DNA of 64,000 bases from Oceanospirillaceae bacterium (GCA_003521845.1 DPHB01000026.1:107520-171519); one strand, 5' to 3'; positions 45,116-55,276 are shown, numbered from the stretch's first letter. Notes: generated from the letters alone by a model not told the origin. Numbers and translations are program-made.

Positions 45116-46924
45116 CTAGCCAGCAATACTAGCACCTAGCTCGGCATGGCTAACACTGCTACGCAAATTACCAAACAATTCACGGCCCATACCAAACTGC
45201 ACTTTTGGCTGGCTCAACGGCGCTACTTGGCGAGCGGCCAGTTCCTGTTGGTTTACCAATAATGATAACTCACTAGTATGGCAATCTAAACGCAACATGT
45301 CGCCATCGCGGATTTTACCAATCACACCGCCAGACACGGCTTCTGGGTACAGGTGAATTGCCGCTGGCACTTTACCTGAGGCGCCGGACATACGGCCGTC
45401 CGTAACCAGTGCCACCTTAAAGCCTTGATCCTGCAAGGAGCCCAAGAATGGCGTCAACTTATGCAATTCTGGCATACCGCAAGCTTGCGGGCCTTGATAA
45501 CGTACCACAGCGATGAAGTCTTTATTTAGCTCACCGGCTTCAAAGGCGCCCTTGATCTGATCCTGATCATCAAACACCACAGCAGGGGCTTCAACTAGCC
45601 AGTGCTTTTCGTGTACGGCAGACACCTTTACCACACCGCGGCCAAGGTTACCTTTAATACAAACCAGACCTCCGGTAGGCGTAAATGGCTTGGCGGCACT
45701 GCGTAATACATCTTCGTTGCCAGATTGCTCTGGAGCCGGTTGCCAAACTAACTTACCATCCAGCAACTTAGGTTCTTGGCAATACTGCTGTAGCCCGTGA
45801 CCTAATACGGTAGTCACATCTTCATGCAGATAGCCTTCGGCTAACAACGTACGTACCAAATAAGGAACACCACCTGCGGCATGAAAGACGTTAATGTCAT
45901 CCGAGCCATTAGGATAAACGCGGGTAATACCCGGCACCACTTCTGACAAACCAGCAAAATCATCCCAATTAATAATAATGCCTGCCGCTCGCGCCATAGC
46001 AATCAAGTGCATGGTGTGATTGGTAGAACCACCCGTAGCCAACAAGGTAACAATGGCATTAACCATGGTTTTTTCTGAGACAATTTCTGCCAAAGTAATT
46101 TGGCTACCCTTGGAACTATTACGCACCACTTGTTGTGATGCCTCAGTGGTCAAAGCTTCGCGTAAAGGGGTGTTGGGCGGTACAAAAGAGCTACCCGGCA
46201 AATGCAGCCCCATCACTTCCATCAACACTTGGTTACTATTGGCAGTGCCATAAAAAGTGCAGGTGCCGGCACTGTGATAGGAATCAGACTCACACTTTAA
46301 TAGCTCGTCACGACCTACTTTACCTTCGGCATATAACTGACGGATACGTGCTTTTTCTTTATTAGGCAGGCCCGAAGGCATGGGGCCCGCGGGAATAAAC
46401 AAGCTAGGCAAATGACCAAAGCTCAAAGCGCCAATTAACAAACCCGGTACAATCTTGTCACATACTCCCAAATATACAGCGGCATCAAACATATTATGGG
46501 AAAGCCCAATGGCCGCCGACATGGCAATCACGTCACGGCTAAACAGACTCAATTCCATACCTGGCTGACCTTGAGTCACGCCATCGCACATGGCTGGCAC
46601 ACCACCAGCCAACTGGGCTACGCCACCCATGTCACGCACGGCATCTTTAATAATCTGCGGATATGACTCATAGGGCTGATGGGCAGACAACATGTCGTTA
46701 TAGGACGACACAATAGCTACATCGGCCTGATCCATCATCACCAAGCGATCTTTATCTTGTTGCGAACAGGCGGCAAAGCCATGGGCCAAATTGCCACAGG
46801 ACAGTTGGCTGCGTTTTACCGTATCGCTACTGGCTGCCTGCATACGCGCCAGATAGTCGGCACGACTATTTTTGCTGCGCTGCTGGATGCTTTCGGTTAT
46901 CTGCTGAATGCGTGGATGCATCAT
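45116..46924 (-). CDS. edd: 6-phosphogluconate dehydratase
   Basis: First committed enzyme of the Entner-Doudoroff pathway, an iron-sulfur dehydratase of the IlvD/Edd family. About 602 residues. Typical blocks include [49 protein letters not shown] and [15 protein letters not shown]. The start is [11 protein letters not shown] at 46924 or 46921; the frame continues 14 more codons without a ribosome site. eda, zwf and pgl are not in the window. Divergent from gap with 161 nt between. Confidence 0.95.
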   Translation of the reverse strand: MMHPRIQQITESIQQRSKNSRADYLARMQAASSDTVKRSQLSCGNLAHGFAACSQQDKDRLVMMDQADVAIVSSYNDMLSAHQPYESYPQIIKDAVRDMGGVAQLAGGVPAMCDGVTQGQPGMELSLFSRDVIAMSAAIGLSHNMFDAAVYLGVCDKIVPGLLIGALSFGHLPSLFIPAGPMPSGLPNKEKARIRQLYAEGKVGRDELLKCESDSYHSAGTCTFYGTANSNQVLMEVMGLHLPGSSFVPPNTPLREALTTEASQQVVRNSSKGSQITLAEIVSEKTMVNAIVTLLATGGSTNHTMHLIAMARAAGIIINWDDFAGLSEVVPGITRVYPNGSDDINVFHAAGGVPYLVRTLLAEGYLHEDVTTVLGHGLQQYCQEPKLLDGKLVWQPAPEQSGNEDVLRSAAKPFTPTGGLVCIKGNLGRGVVKVSAVHEKHWLVEAPAVVFDDQDQIKGAFEAGELNKDFIAVVRYQGPQACGMPELHKLTPFLGSLQDQGFKVALVTDGRMSGASGKVPAAIHLYPEAVSGGVIGKIRDGDMLRLDCHTSELSLLVNQQELAARQVAPLSQPKVQFGMGRELFGNLRSSVSHAELGASIAG

Positions 46925-47020
46925 TACACCAATCTCTAGACAATTTAATATTTGGTAATAATACACAAATAGTTGTAATAAACCAACGTATATTAGCTAA
47001 AACAGACCTATTGTGTTGTC

Positions 47021-47045
47021 AATATTACAAAATATATGTAATATT
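47021..47045. promoter_or_regulatory. 9-bp inverted repeat in the edd-gap regulatory region
   Basis: AATATTACA-AAATATA-TGTAATATT is a perfect inverted repeat with a 7-nt spacer, and it continues into TGTAATATTACG. The TGTAAT/ATTACA half-sites match those of HexR, the sugar-phosphate regulator that controls edd and gap in pseudomonads and other gammaproteobacteria, though the half-site spacing differs from the usual 15-bp HexR site. hexR is not in the window. Confidence 0.5.
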
Positions 47046-47085
47046 ACGTAACTTTACCACTTATCACCAACTATGGTAGCAAAAC

Positions 47086-48117
47086 ATGACTGTACGTATA
47101 GCAATAAATGGTTTCGGTCGTATTGGCCGCAACATCTTCCGCGCCTTGTATGAAGGCAATTATAGAAACCAATTACAGGTTGTTGCCATCAATGATTTGG
47201 GTGATGCCCGCACCAATGCTCACCTATTGAAGTACGACACTGTCCATGGTCACTTCAATGCCGAAGTTAGCCACGATAAAGACCACCTCATGGTTAACGA
47301 CGACAAGATTAGCCTTAGCCAAGTGCGCACCCCAAGGGACCTACCTTGGGCAAAACTAAATGTGGACGTGGTATTTGAATGCACCGGCTTGTTTACTAGC
47401 CGTGACACAAGCCAAGGTCATATAGATGCTGGGGCCAAAAAAGTTATTGTATCGGCCCCAGGTAAAGATATGGACGCGACCATCGTGTATGGCGTCAATC
47501 ACCACAGTTTAACTGGTGAGGAAACTATCATTTCCAATGCGTCTTGTACTACCAACTGCTTGGCGCCCATTGCACAAGCATTGAATGCCACAGTGGGTAT
47601 AGAACAAGGCCAGATGACAACCATTCACGCCTATACCAATGACCAAAATCTTTCTGACGTTTATCATACCGATTTATATCGCGCACGCTCGGCCACCATG
47701 TCGATGATCCCCACTAAGACTGGCGCGGCAGCTGCCGTTGGACTAGTGCTACCAGAACTGGCCGGTAAGCTAGATGGCATGGCCGTACGCGTACCCACCA
47801 TTAACGTGTCTCTAGTTGACCTAACCTTTATGGCCAAACAAGATACCACGCGCGAACAAATCAATGCCTGTATTCGCAACGCTATCGACAACAACCCAGC
47901 GCTAGCCCAAGTGCTCGATTACGTGGATGAACCACTGGTTTCTGTAGATTTCAACCATAGCCGCTACTCTTCGTGTTTTGACAGCAACCAAACCAAGGTG
48001 GATGGCCGCATGGTGAAGGTCATGTCTTGGTATGACAATGAGTGGGGCTTCTCCAATCGCATGCTAGACACGGCCTTAGCACTAATGAATGCCAATAAAA
48101 CCGCGGTAGCTGCATAA
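47086..48117 (+). CDS. gap: Glyceraldehyde-3-phosphate dehydrogenase
   Basis: Oxidises glyceraldehyde-3-phosphate; 343 residues. NAD loop [15 protein letters not shown], catalytic Cys154 in [12 protein letters not shown], and the [13 protein letters not shown] segment at the end. Divergent from edd, as in pseudomonads, where this isozyme serves glucose breakdown. pyk follows after 54 nt. Confidence 0.95.
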   Translation: MTVRIAINGFGRIGRNIFRALYEGNYRNQLQVVAINDLGDARTNAHLLKYDTVHGHFNAEVSHDKDHLMVNDDKISLSQVRTPRDLPWAKLNVDVVFECTGLFTSRDTSQGHIDAGAKKVIVSAPGKDMDATIVYGVNHHSLTGEETIISNASCTTNCLAPIAQALNATVGIEQGQMTTIHAYTNDQNLSDVYHTDLYRARSATMSMIPTKTGAAAAVGLVLPELAGKLDGMAVRVPTINVSLVDLTFMAKQDTTREQINACIRNAIDNNPALAQVLDYVDEPLVSVDFNHSRYSSCFDSNQTKVDGRMVKVMSWYDNEWGFSNRMLDTALALMNANKTAVAA

Positions 48118-48171
48118 CTTGTTGTCAAAATTAGGTAAACTAACACCGTCTCTATAACCACAGGTTAAAAC

Positions 48172-49620
48172 ATGCAATTACGCCGCACCAAAATCGTCGC
48201 CACCCTGGGTCCTGCCACAAGTTCTATCGAAGCACTACGCGACATCATTCGCGCCGGTACCGATGTTGTTCGCCTCAACTTTTCCCATGGCTCCGCCGAA
48301 GATCACCAGCAACGTGCTACCAATGTACTTGCAGCTGCTAGGTTAGAAGGTCGCCACGTGGCGTTATTGGCCGACCTGCAAGGCCCCAAGATTCGCGTTG
48401 CCCGCTTCACCAATAACAAGGTTCACCTAAACAATGGGCAAGAATTTATTCTTGACCCCACCATGGATCTGGAAGCCGGCAACGAAACAGCCGTAGGCCT
48501 GGATTTCCCTCAACTTGGTAAAGATCTAAATGCCGGTGACATCTTGTTATTGGATGACGGTCGCATTGTGCTGGAAGTAACCAGTACAGAAGATGCCAAG
48601 GTCTTCACCAAGGTGCAGGTAGGCGGCCCTTTATCCAACAACAAGGGCATCAACCTACAAGGCGGTGGCCTATCAGCAGCAGCCCTTACCAAGAAAGACC
48701 GCGAAGACCTTATTACAGCCGCCAAAATTGGTGTCGATTACATTGCTATCTCGTTTGTACGCAATGCCGACGATATGCACGAAGCTCGTGCACTGCTAGA
48801 TGCTGCCAACAGCAACGCTAGCCTAGTGGCCAAGATTGAACGCGCGGAAGCCATCGCCCCGAATACTTTGGATGGCATCATTACGGCCAGTGAAGCCGTC
48901 ATGGTGGCACGCGGCGACCTAGCCGTAGAAATCGGTGACGCAGCCTTAGTGGGTGTACAAAAGGATATTATCAAACGCGCCCGCCAACTTAACCGCGTAG
49001 TGATTACTGCAACGCAAATGATGGAATCCATGATCGAAAGCCCCATGCCAACACGTGCAGAGGTTTCCGACGTTGCCAATGCGGTGCTCGATGGTACTGA
49101 CGCTGTGATGCTGTCAGCAGAAACCGCCGTAGGTGACTACCCTGCGATTACCGTAGAAGCCATGGCACGCGTCTGCCTTGGTGCCGAAAGCCACCCGTCT
49201 ATTTTACGTTCATCCCATCGCCTTGATGTCCCCATCGACGCTACAGATGAAAGTATTGCCATGGGCGCCATGTATATTGCCAACCATCTACAGGGGGTAA
49301 AAGCCATTGTCAGCATGACCTTAACGGGCGCCACACCATTGTTGATGTCACGCTTGAGCTCTGGCCTACCCATCTTTGCCTTTACCCCGCTAGAAGCCAC
49401 CCAGCGCAAGGTTTGCTTGTACCGCGGCGTTATTACCCATGCCTTTGATTCAGAGCACATTGAAAACGCTCAAATCAACCAGATTGCCATTGATGAGCTA
49501 CTTGCTACCGGTGAAGTTGAAGATGGCGACCTAGTGATCATTACCAAAGGTGACTACACCAAAGCCCACGGCGGCACCAATACGCTCAAGGTAGTGCGTG
49601 TCGGCAACGACTTGCGCTAA
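48172..49620 (+). CDS. pyk: Pyruvate kinase
   Basis: Last step of glycolysis, phosphoenolpyruvate to pyruvate with ATP formation; 482 residues. Signature blocks: RRTKIVATLGPATS, LNFSHGSAEDH, AKIERAEAI, and ITATQMMESMIESPMPTRAE. The C-terminal allosteric domain is present. No Cys at the usual PykF position is apparent; the assignment to PykA or PykF type is left open. A strong terminator follows. Confidence 0.95.
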   Translation: MQLRRTKIVATLGPATSSIEALRDIIRAGTDVVRLNFSHGSAEDHQQRATNVLAAARLEGRHVALLADLQGPKIRVARFTNNKVHLNNGQEFILDPTMDLEAGNETAVGLDFPQLGKDLNAGDILLLDDGRIVLEVTSTEDAKVFTKVQVGGPLSNNKGINLQGGGLSAAALTKKDREDLITAAKIGVDYIAISFVRNADDMHEARALLDAANSNASLVAKIERAEAIAPNTLDGIITASEAVMVARGDLAVEIGDAALVGVQKDIIKRARQLNRVVITATQMMESMIESPMPTRAEVSDVANAVLDGTDAVMLSAETAVGDYPAITVEAMARVCLGAESHPSILRSSHRLDVPIDATDESIAMGAMYIANHLQGVKAIVSMTLTGATPLLMSRLSSGLPIFAFTPLEATQRKVCLYRGVITHAFDSEHIENAQINQIAIDELLATGEVEDGDLVIITKGDYTKAHGGTNTLKVVRVGNDLR

Positions 49621-49670
49621 CCCAGCGAGATTCACCGCTACCAGTCTTAGCTAGATTAACAAGTCAGTGT

Positions 49671-49716
49671 AAATGCCCTATGATGTAATTAGATCGTTAC
49701 TTCATAGGGCATTTTT
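49671..49716 (+). terminator. Rho-independent terminator after pyk
   Basis: Stem AAATGCCCTATGA / TTCATAGGGCATTT with inner TGTAA/TTAC pairing and a short loop, followed by T residues. It ends 3 nt before the ATG of the SDR gene, so the SDR gene must be transcribed by read-through or from a promoter within this structure. Confidence 0.8.
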
Positions 49717-49718
49717 GT

Positions 49719-50465
49719 ATGCATAAAATTGTTTTGGTCACCGGTGCCAGTCGCGGTATAGGTGCCACTGCCTCCCTACAACTGGCAAGCCGAGGCTTCG
49801 CCCTAGTGGTAAATTACCGCAAACAGGCGGCTAAAGCTCAGGCCATTGTTCAGCACATTGAAAACCAAGGTGGTACCGCATGGGCCATGCAAGCGGATGT
49901 CAGTAATGAACAGCAAGTTATAGCCATGTTTAATGAAATCAGCCAGTTGCCGGGCAATCTGGTGGGCCTAGTGAACAACGCCGGGCGCTTGCAACCGCAA
50001 ATGCGCGTCATGGACATGGACAGCCAGCGCTTACAAGACACCTTTAACAGCAATTTACTGAGCCAGTTTTTATGCTGCAAAGAAGCCATCAAACTTATGT
50101 CAACCAAGTGCGGAGGCAATGGTGGCGCTATGGTCAACATATCGTCAGCGGCAGCACGTATTGGTGCCGCCAACGAGTACGTTGATTATGCAGCAGCGAA
50201 AGGTGGCGTGGACACCTTGACCATAGGCCTGGCCCAAGAGCTAGCTGCAGAAGGTATTCGTGTGAACGGGGTGCGCCCCGGCTTTATTGATACGCAGATG
50301 CATGCCGATGGCGGTGAACCAGACCGCATTGCGCGTTTGGCACCCGCTATACCTCTGGGCCGCGGCGGCACTACAGAAGAAGTTGCCAATGCCATCTGCT
50401 GGCTAATATCCGAACAAGCCAGTTATACTACAGGTAGTTTTATAGAAGTCGCCGGTGGGCGTTAG
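49719..50465 (+). CDS. Short-chain dehydrogenase/reductase (SDR)
   Basis: NAD(P)-dependent oxidoreductase of 248 residues, classical SDR family. Cofactor loop VTGASRGIGA, NNAG at about residue 86, catalytic Ser in NISSAAARIGA and YxxxK in YVDYAAAKGG, and the C-terminal GGTTEEVANAICWL. The arginine after the TGAS loop (NYRKQ) suggests NADP preference. Substrate unknown. The ATG at 49719 sits almost on top of the pyk terminator and has a poor ribosome site. Confidence 0.88.
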   Translation: MHKIVLVTGASRGIGATASLQLASRGFALVVNYRKQAAKAQAIVQHIENQGGTAWAMQADVSNEQQVIAMFNEISQLPGNLVGLVNNAGRLQPQMRVMDMDSQRLQDTFNSNLLSQFLCCKEAIKLMSTKCGGNGGAMVNISSAAARIGAANEYVDYAAAKGGVDTLTIGLAQELAAEGIRVNGVRPGFIDTQMHADGGEPDRIARLAPAIPLGRGGTTEEVANAICWLISEQASYTTGSFIEVAGGR

Positions 50466-50482
50466 GTAACAGACCAAAGCAT

Positions 50483-51154
50483 ATGAAAAACCGCCGTAAC
50501 TATTACCGTATACTGCATGTGCAGCCCGATGCACCCGTAGAACTAATCAAAGCCAGCTATCGCACGCTGATGCATAAGCTGAAACACCACCCCGATTTAG
50601 GCGGCGACCACGCAACCGCCGTCATTATCAACCAAGCTTACGACACCTTAATAAACAGCAAAAAACGCCAGGCCTATGATGCCCAGCTCGCCACCCAACG
50701 TAGTACCGCTAGCACCAGCCAACAAAACAGCGGCCAACGCAGAAGCTCAGCCCAAGCCGCCTCACCCAGACCCCAACGGGCAACAGTGAGGCCTGCCCCT
50801 AAAGCTAGCCAACCGCCGCCAAAAGACGAAAAATTTGATATTAATACACCACCCGAACATCGAAATATGCCGCGAGTAAAATTAGGCGCCCTGGCGAGCT
50901 TTTATTTTGAAGCGCAGCCCAAGGTGAAGCATCAAGGTACCATTATCGATTTTTCACCGTCAGGTCTACAAGTACAAATAGAAGCACCAGTGGCACCCAA
51001 CACCAAAATCCGTATCCGCTCCCAGCAGCTTACTGCCAAAGGCTTGATAAGCTACTGCAAGCCCTTTGGCAGAGACCGCTGGCGAATTGGCATAATCTTG
51101 CTAGAAACAAAATACAGCCAACGCCAAGGTGGATTTTTTAGAGGTTCAGCTTAA
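50483..51154 (+). CDS. J-domain/PilZ fusion protein
   Basis: A 223-residue protein with two domains. Residues 5-70 form a J domain with the DnaK-activating HPD triad (KLKHHPDLGGD) and an AYDTLINSKKRQAYD helix. A linker of about 60 residues rich in Gln, Ser, Pro and Ala follows. Residues 128-215 form a PilZ domain with both c-di-GMP motifs, RNMPR (RxxxR) and DFSPSG (DxSxxG). It would connect the DnaK chaperone to c-di-GMP signals in the cytoplasm. It is 17 nt after the SDR gene. Target unknown. Confidence 0.85.
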   Translation: MKNRRNYYRILHVQPDAPVELIKASYRTLMHKLKHHPDLGGDHATAVIINQAYDTLINSKKRQAYDAQLATQRSTASTSQQNSGQRRSSAQAASPRPQRATVRPAPKASQPPPKDEKFDINTPPEHRNMPRVKLGALASFYFEAQPKVKHQGTIIDFSPSGLQVQIEAPVAPNTKIRIRSQQLTAKGLISYCKPFGRDRWRIGIILLETKYSQRQGGFFRGSA

Positions 51155-51160
51155 AACGAC

Positions 51161-51192
51161 AAAAACCTGCAGCGTTACCGATGCAGGCTTTT
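51161..51192. terminator. Bidirectional terminator between the J/PilZ and Spy-like genes
   Basis: Stem CCTGCA (51166-51171) / TGCAGG (51182-51187) with an A run before and T residues after, between two convergent genes. Works for both directions by symmetry of the flanks. Confidence 0.7.
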
Positions 51193-51207
51193 ATCTTTAG
51201 CTGGTTA

Positions 51208-51753
51208 CTAGTGATTAAAGAAACCGCCTTTGTTTTTACCACCCATGCGATCCTTAAACTTATCCATCATCTGCGCGTATTCCGCTTGCTGTTCAGCATT
51301 TAAGATATTGAGTACGTCGGCTTGCATTTGAGCACGTGCCTTCATGCCAGCGGCCATCATAGAAGCATGAGATTGCGCAATTTTATCCACTTGAGCATTG
51401 TAAGCATCGGTACCCACTTCTAGCTGCGCTAGCGCATCGTACATGGCGCCATTGGCCGCCTGATGCCCACCCTTTACACTGCCTTGTTTATCAAACAATT
51501 CTTGCATTTCAACTTCTTGGGCATCGGTTAAGTCCAACTTCTTACTCATCATTTTGAGCATGCGTTCGCCACCCATCTTGCCGTCGCGCTTACCTTTTTT
51601 GCCTTCCTTATGGCCCCGCTCTCCATGGTCGCAGCTGTTACCGTCTTTATGCATGCCTTTGCCATCGTTATCAGCTATAGCTGAAGCAGACATCCCACCA
51701 ACCAAGGCTACTGCAGGAACCATTACCAAAATACTTTTCATCAACTTATTCAT
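51208..51753 (-). CDS. Spy/CpxP-like periplasmic LTxxQ protein
   Basis: A 181-residue precursor with a signal peptide (MNKLMKSILVMVPAVALVGG, cut near AIA-DND). After a His/Lys/Gly/Asp-rich stretch, which may bind metal, comes a helical domain with two LTxxQ-type motifs (LDLTDAQ and LNAEQ). Spy and CpxP of this family are periplasmic chaperones or stress sensors. The ATG at 51753 is preferred because GGAGAG lies just upstream; a longer frame to 51828 adds a hydrophilic region before the signal peptide. No cpxRA genes are nearby. Confidence 0.85.
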   Translation of the reverse strand: MNKLMKSILVMVPAVALVGGMSASAIADNDGKGMHKDGNSCDHGERGHKEGKKGKRDGKMGGERMLKMMSKKLDLTDAQEVEMQELFDKQGSVKGGHQAANGAMYDALAQLEVGTDAYNAQVDKIAQSHASMMAAGMKARAQMQADVLNILNAEQQAEYAQMMDKFKDRMGGKNKGGFFNH

Positions 51754-51914
51754 TACTTGCTCTCCGAGTTTTCGTTCATTTAGCCTGGTTTCACGATGCT
51801 GCTGTGCGTCCCGACTGGATGAGTCCATTATAATTAAGCGAACGCAAAGTAGGGTCTAGGCTTGGTAAAGGAGTGTAAAGGCAAGTATAGAGTGTGTATA
51901 AAGGTCAATTATTA

Positions 51915-51957
51915 ACAAAAAAAGCAGTGACCTAAATCTAGATCACTGCTTTTTAAT
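51915..51957 (-). terminator. Rho-independent terminator after parE
   Basis: On the minus strand AAAAAGCAGTGA / TCACTGCTTTTT (12 bp) with a 12-nt loop, then T residues, 24 nt after the parE stop. It ends the nudF-yqiB-cpdA-yqiA-parE unit and lies upstream of the Spy-like gene promoter region. Confidence 0.85.
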
Positions 51958-51980
51958 GTTGTTGCTAACTGTATGAGGTA

Positions 51981-53882
51981 TTAGCCTACTTCGGCTAGGT
52001 TGCCCTTTTCTTGCAACCAGCTCTTGCGATCGCCAGAGCGCTTTTTCGCCAGCAGCATGTCGAGTACTTCGTGAGTGTCATCGCCGGCCTCCAGACCAAG
52101 CTGCACAAGACGGCGTGAATCTGGCACCATGGTGGTTTCACGCAGTTGGGATGGGTTCATTTCACCCAAGCCCTTAAAGCGCTGCACGTTCACCTTGCCA
52201 CGTTTTTTCTCAGCTTCTATATGTTCCAACACACTTTGCTTTTCGGCTTCATCAAGGGCGTAGAAAACCTCTTTGCCGACATCAATGCGGTACAAAGGCG
52301 GCATAGCTACATAGACATGTCCTGCGGCCACTAGCGGCTTAAAGTGACGTACAAATAGAGCGCACAAGAGGGTCGCAATATGCAAACCATCGGAGTCGGC
52401 ATCGGCTAAGATACAAATTTTGCCATAGCGCAAACCATCTAAAGCATCGGTACCTGGGTCGACACCAATAGCAACAGCAATGTCGTGCACTTCTTGAGAC
52501 GCTAGGATCTGACCCGAGTCAACCTCCCAAGTATTGAGGATTTTACCCCGCAAAGGCATGATAGCTTGGAACTCACGATCACGAGCCTGCTTAGCAGAAC
52601 CACCGGCAGAGTCACCCTCCACCAAAAACAATTCACCGCGCTCGGCATCAGTGCCAGAACAGTCGGCCAATTTACCGGGCAGCGCCGGGCCTTGAGTAAC
52701 TTTCTTACGCGTGACTTTCTTACCAGCACGCAGTCGTTTTTGCGCATGACTAATGGCCATTTCGGCCAACAATTCACCTTCGGCCGTGTGCTTGTTTAAC
52801 CACAGGCTAAATGAGTCTTTTACTTCACCCGACACGTAGCCGGCTATTTGACGCGAAGACAGACGTTCCTTGGTTTGGCCAGAGAACTGAGGGTCCTGCA
52901 TTTTGACCGACAACACAAAGCAGCAGCGGTCCCAAATATCTTCGGGTGTTAGCTTGATACCACGGGGCAATAGGTTGCGAATTTCACAAAACTCGCGCAA
53001 GGCTTCCAACAACCCCGTACGCAAACCATTGACGTGGGTACCACCTTGCGCCGTGGGTATGAGGTTTACATAACCCTCTTGTAGCAGTTCGCCACCTTCT
53101 GGCAGCCACTGCACAGCCCATTCGGCCGCTTCCATTTCGGTGGAGCGGGTGCCCACAAAGGGAGTTTCTGGCAAGCAATTATAGTCGAGGGTCGCCGAAC
53201 TAAGATAGTCTTCCAAGCCAGCTTCGTAGTGCCACTCATGTTTTTCTTTGGTGGCGCCAGTACTGTCTGTAAAGGTGACTTTCAAGCCGCTACACAAGAC
53301 CGCTTTGGCCCGCAATATATGCTTTAGCCGTGCCACGGAGAACTTAGCAGAATCAAAATACTGAGGATCTGGGTGGAAGGTTACCTTAGTACCGGTATTA
53401 CGCTTACCTACCGTATCAATAACTTCCAGTTCGCTAACCTTATCGCCGTTGGCAAAGCCAATACGATACAACTGACCATCACGACGAATCTTTACTTCTA
53501 AGTTAGTTGATAGGGCATTCACCACCGACACACCAACGCCATGCAAGCCGCCAGAAAACTGGTAGTTGTTGTTGGAGAACTTGCCACCAGCGTGTAAACG
53601 GGTAAGTATCAACTCTACCCCACTAACGCCTTCCTCTGCATGTATATCGACAGGCATACCGCGGCCATTATCGCTTACGCTTAAGGACTGATCAGCGTGC
53701 AACACCACATCAATTTGACTAGCATGGCCAGCCAACGCCTCATCCACAGAGTTATCAATAACTTCTTGGGCCAAATGATTGGGGCGGCTAGTTTCGGTGT
53801 ACATGCCAGGACGCTTTTTAACAGGGTCCAGGCCACTTAATACTTCTATAGAATCGGCGTTGTAATTGTCTTGCACTGTCAT
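51981..53882 (-). CDS. parE: DNA topoisomerase IV subunit B
   Basis: ATPase subunit of the type II enzyme that unlinks daughter chromosomes; 633 residues, normal for gammaproteobacterial ParE. GHKL ATPase motifs EVIDNSVDEALAG, DNGRGMPVD and GGLHGVGVSVVNAL; toprim motifs EGDSAGGSAKQ and DADSDGLHI; PLRGKILNTWEV. The absence of the extra GyrB insert and the position next to yqiA argue for ParE, not GyrB. parC is not in the window. Confidence 0.95.
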   Translation of the reverse strand: MTVQDNYNADSIEVLSGLDPVKKRPGMYTETSRPNHLAQEVIDNSVDEALAGHASQIDVVLHADQSLSVSDNGRGMPVDIHAEEGVSGVELILTRLHAGGKFSNNNYQFSGGLHGVGVSVVNALSTNLEVKIRRDGQLYRIGFANGDKVSELEVIDTVGKRNTGTKVTFHPDPQYFDSAKFSVARLKHILRAKAVLCSGLKVTFTDSTGATKEKHEWHYEAGLEDYLSSATLDYNCLPETPFVGTRSTEMEAAEWAVQWLPEGGELLQEGYVNLIPTAQGGTHVNGLRTGLLEALREFCEIRNLLPRGIKLTPEDIWDRCCFVLSVKMQDPQFSGQTKERLSSRQIAGYVSGEVKDSFSLWLNKHTAEGELLAEMAISHAQKRLRAGKKVTRKKVTQGPALPGKLADCSGTDAERGELFLVEGDSAGGSAKQARDREFQAIMPLRGKILNTWEVDSGQILASQEVHDIAVAIGVDPGTDALDGLRYGKICILADADSDGLHIATLLCALFVRHFKPLVAAGHVYVAMPPLYRIDVGKEVFYALDEAEKQSVLEHIEAEKKRGKVNVQRFKGLGEMNPSQLRETTMVPDSRRLVQLGLEAGDDTHEVLDMLLAKKRSGDRKSWLQEKGNLAEVG

Positions 53883-53927
53883 GGTGGTCTTATTCTTTAT
53901 TTATATTCAGGCGGTTATCGGTTCATT

Positions 53928-54500
53928 CTAACCGACAAATGCCATGATTTGGGGAATCCTTTGAGGAAAATTATCATAGGCATGACTTCCCCCTTGTTCA
54001 ATGTCCAGTTGGCAGTGCTGGTAGTAGGCAGCTGCCTGCTGGTAGTCCAATGTTTCGTCAGCTGTTTGCAGTAGTACCAAGAGGTGCTCTGGTGAATCTA
54101 CCTGCGCTAAAGTCAGCTCCCGCAATTGCGCCAAATGTTCATGAGTAAGTAGGTATTCGCCGTCATCAGTGTGGTAATTGCGTTGTGGGCCTAACAGGCT
54201 TTGTAACAACACATCTGGTTGCACGGCAGGATTAATCAACACCGCCTTGGCAGTAAATTTATTGGCTAACCAGGTAGCATAAAAACCACCTAAAGAACTG
54301 CCAACAAAGGCCACGCTACCCTGCAGGCTCTCTACCAATGCCACAACCTCATGCATGGCTTGTTCTGGCCAAGTGGACAACTGAGGTGTATGCACCTGTA
54401 TTTGCGGGTACTCTATGGCTAAGATTGCTTCAAATTGCTGGGCCTTGGTCGACAAGGGTGAACTATTAAAACCATGCAAATAAACAATATGTGCAGCCAT
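53928..54500 (-). CDS. yqiA: YqiA-family esterase
   Basis: Small alpha/beta hydrolase (UPF0227), 190 residues. It has IVYLHGFNSSPLSTKA at the N-terminus, nucleophile elbow FVGSSLGGFYATWLA, and late GGSHAYDNF with the likely catalytic His. It lies between cpdA (stop/start overlap TAATG) and parE (45 nt), the same order as in E. coli. The natural substrate is not established. Confidence 0.92.
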   Translation of the reverse strand: MAAHIVYLHGFNSSPLSTKAQQFEAILAIEYPQIQVHTPQLSTWPEQAMHEVVALVESLQGSVAFVGSSLGGFYATWLANKFTAKAVLINPAVQPDVLLQSLLGPQRNYHTDDGEYLLTHEHLAQLRELTLAQVDSPEHLLVLLQTADETLDYQQAAAYYQHCQLDIEQGGSHAYDNFPQRIPQIMAFVG

Positions 54501-55276
54501 TACATGACCTCGGCCGGAGGGCTCAATTTAGGAAGATTAACAACTTGAGTTTGTAGCCCGTTGGCGTCTAGCAAGTCGATAATGCGCAATCCAGGTCCGC
54601 ACTCTGCTTGTACCATAAAGCTATCTTGCTGGGCTAAGAATTGCACCGATGTTGCTGGCGTTGCTAAATAACGCACACCGCGTTCTACACGATCAATGGG
54701 CTGATGCACATGCCCAAAAACAACCGCTTTCACTTGCGAGTAAGCGGTCACTAACTGATTGAATTCCTGGCTATTACCCAGCATAATTTCATCTTGCCAT
54801 GCTGAGTTTACGGGTATTGGATTATGGTGCATCACCAGCAATACCGGTTTATCCTGTTGTACTTCTAACTGTTGCTGTAAGTGCTGCATATGCACCGGAC
54901 TCACACTACCGGAACCTTTACCATCAGGGGCATAGGTCGTATCCAGTATGAGTAAACGCCAGTCTGCCAATTCGACCTGGCGCACTTGATCAACAGCCTG
55001 ATCAGACACGGCTAGCATTTGTTGCGCATCATCATGATTGCCCGGCAGCCATAACCAAGGTATACCAATATCAGCTAGATAGCCTTGCAAGCGCGCATAG
55101 CTATCTGGGCTAGCCCCATGGGCTAGATCACCAGTTAACAACAGTAAATCGCATTGATTCCCCGACAACCACTCAAGGCATTGCAAGAAGTGAGCATCAG
55201 CGTTTACACCTTTATAAAGCGCCTTACTAGATGCCTGCAAATGCAGATCTGTGAGCTGAACTATACGTTTCCTCAT
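54500..55276 (-). CDS. cpdA: 3',5'-cyclic AMP phosphodiesterase CpdA
   Basis: Metallophosphoesterase that hydrolyses cAMP; 258 residues. Metal ligands are in TDLHLQ, LTGDLAHG, LPGNHDD, MHHNPIP and FGHVHQP. The start overlaps the preceding gene (ATGA) and the stop overlaps yqiA by 1 nt, so translation is coupled across the operon. Confidence 0.92.
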   Translation of the reverse strand: MRKRIVQLTDLHLQASSKALYKGVNADAHFLQCLEWLSGNQCDLLLLTGDLAHGASPDSYARLQGYLADIGIPWLWLPGNHDDAQQMLAVSDQAVDQVRQVELADWRLLILDTTYAPDGKGSGSVSPVHMQHLQQQLEVQQDKPVLLVMHHNPIPVNSAWQDEIMLGNSQEFNQLVTAYSQVKAVVFGHVHQPIDRVERGVRYLATPATSVQFLAQQDSFMVQAECGPGLRIIDLLDANGLQTQVVNLPKLSPPAEVM

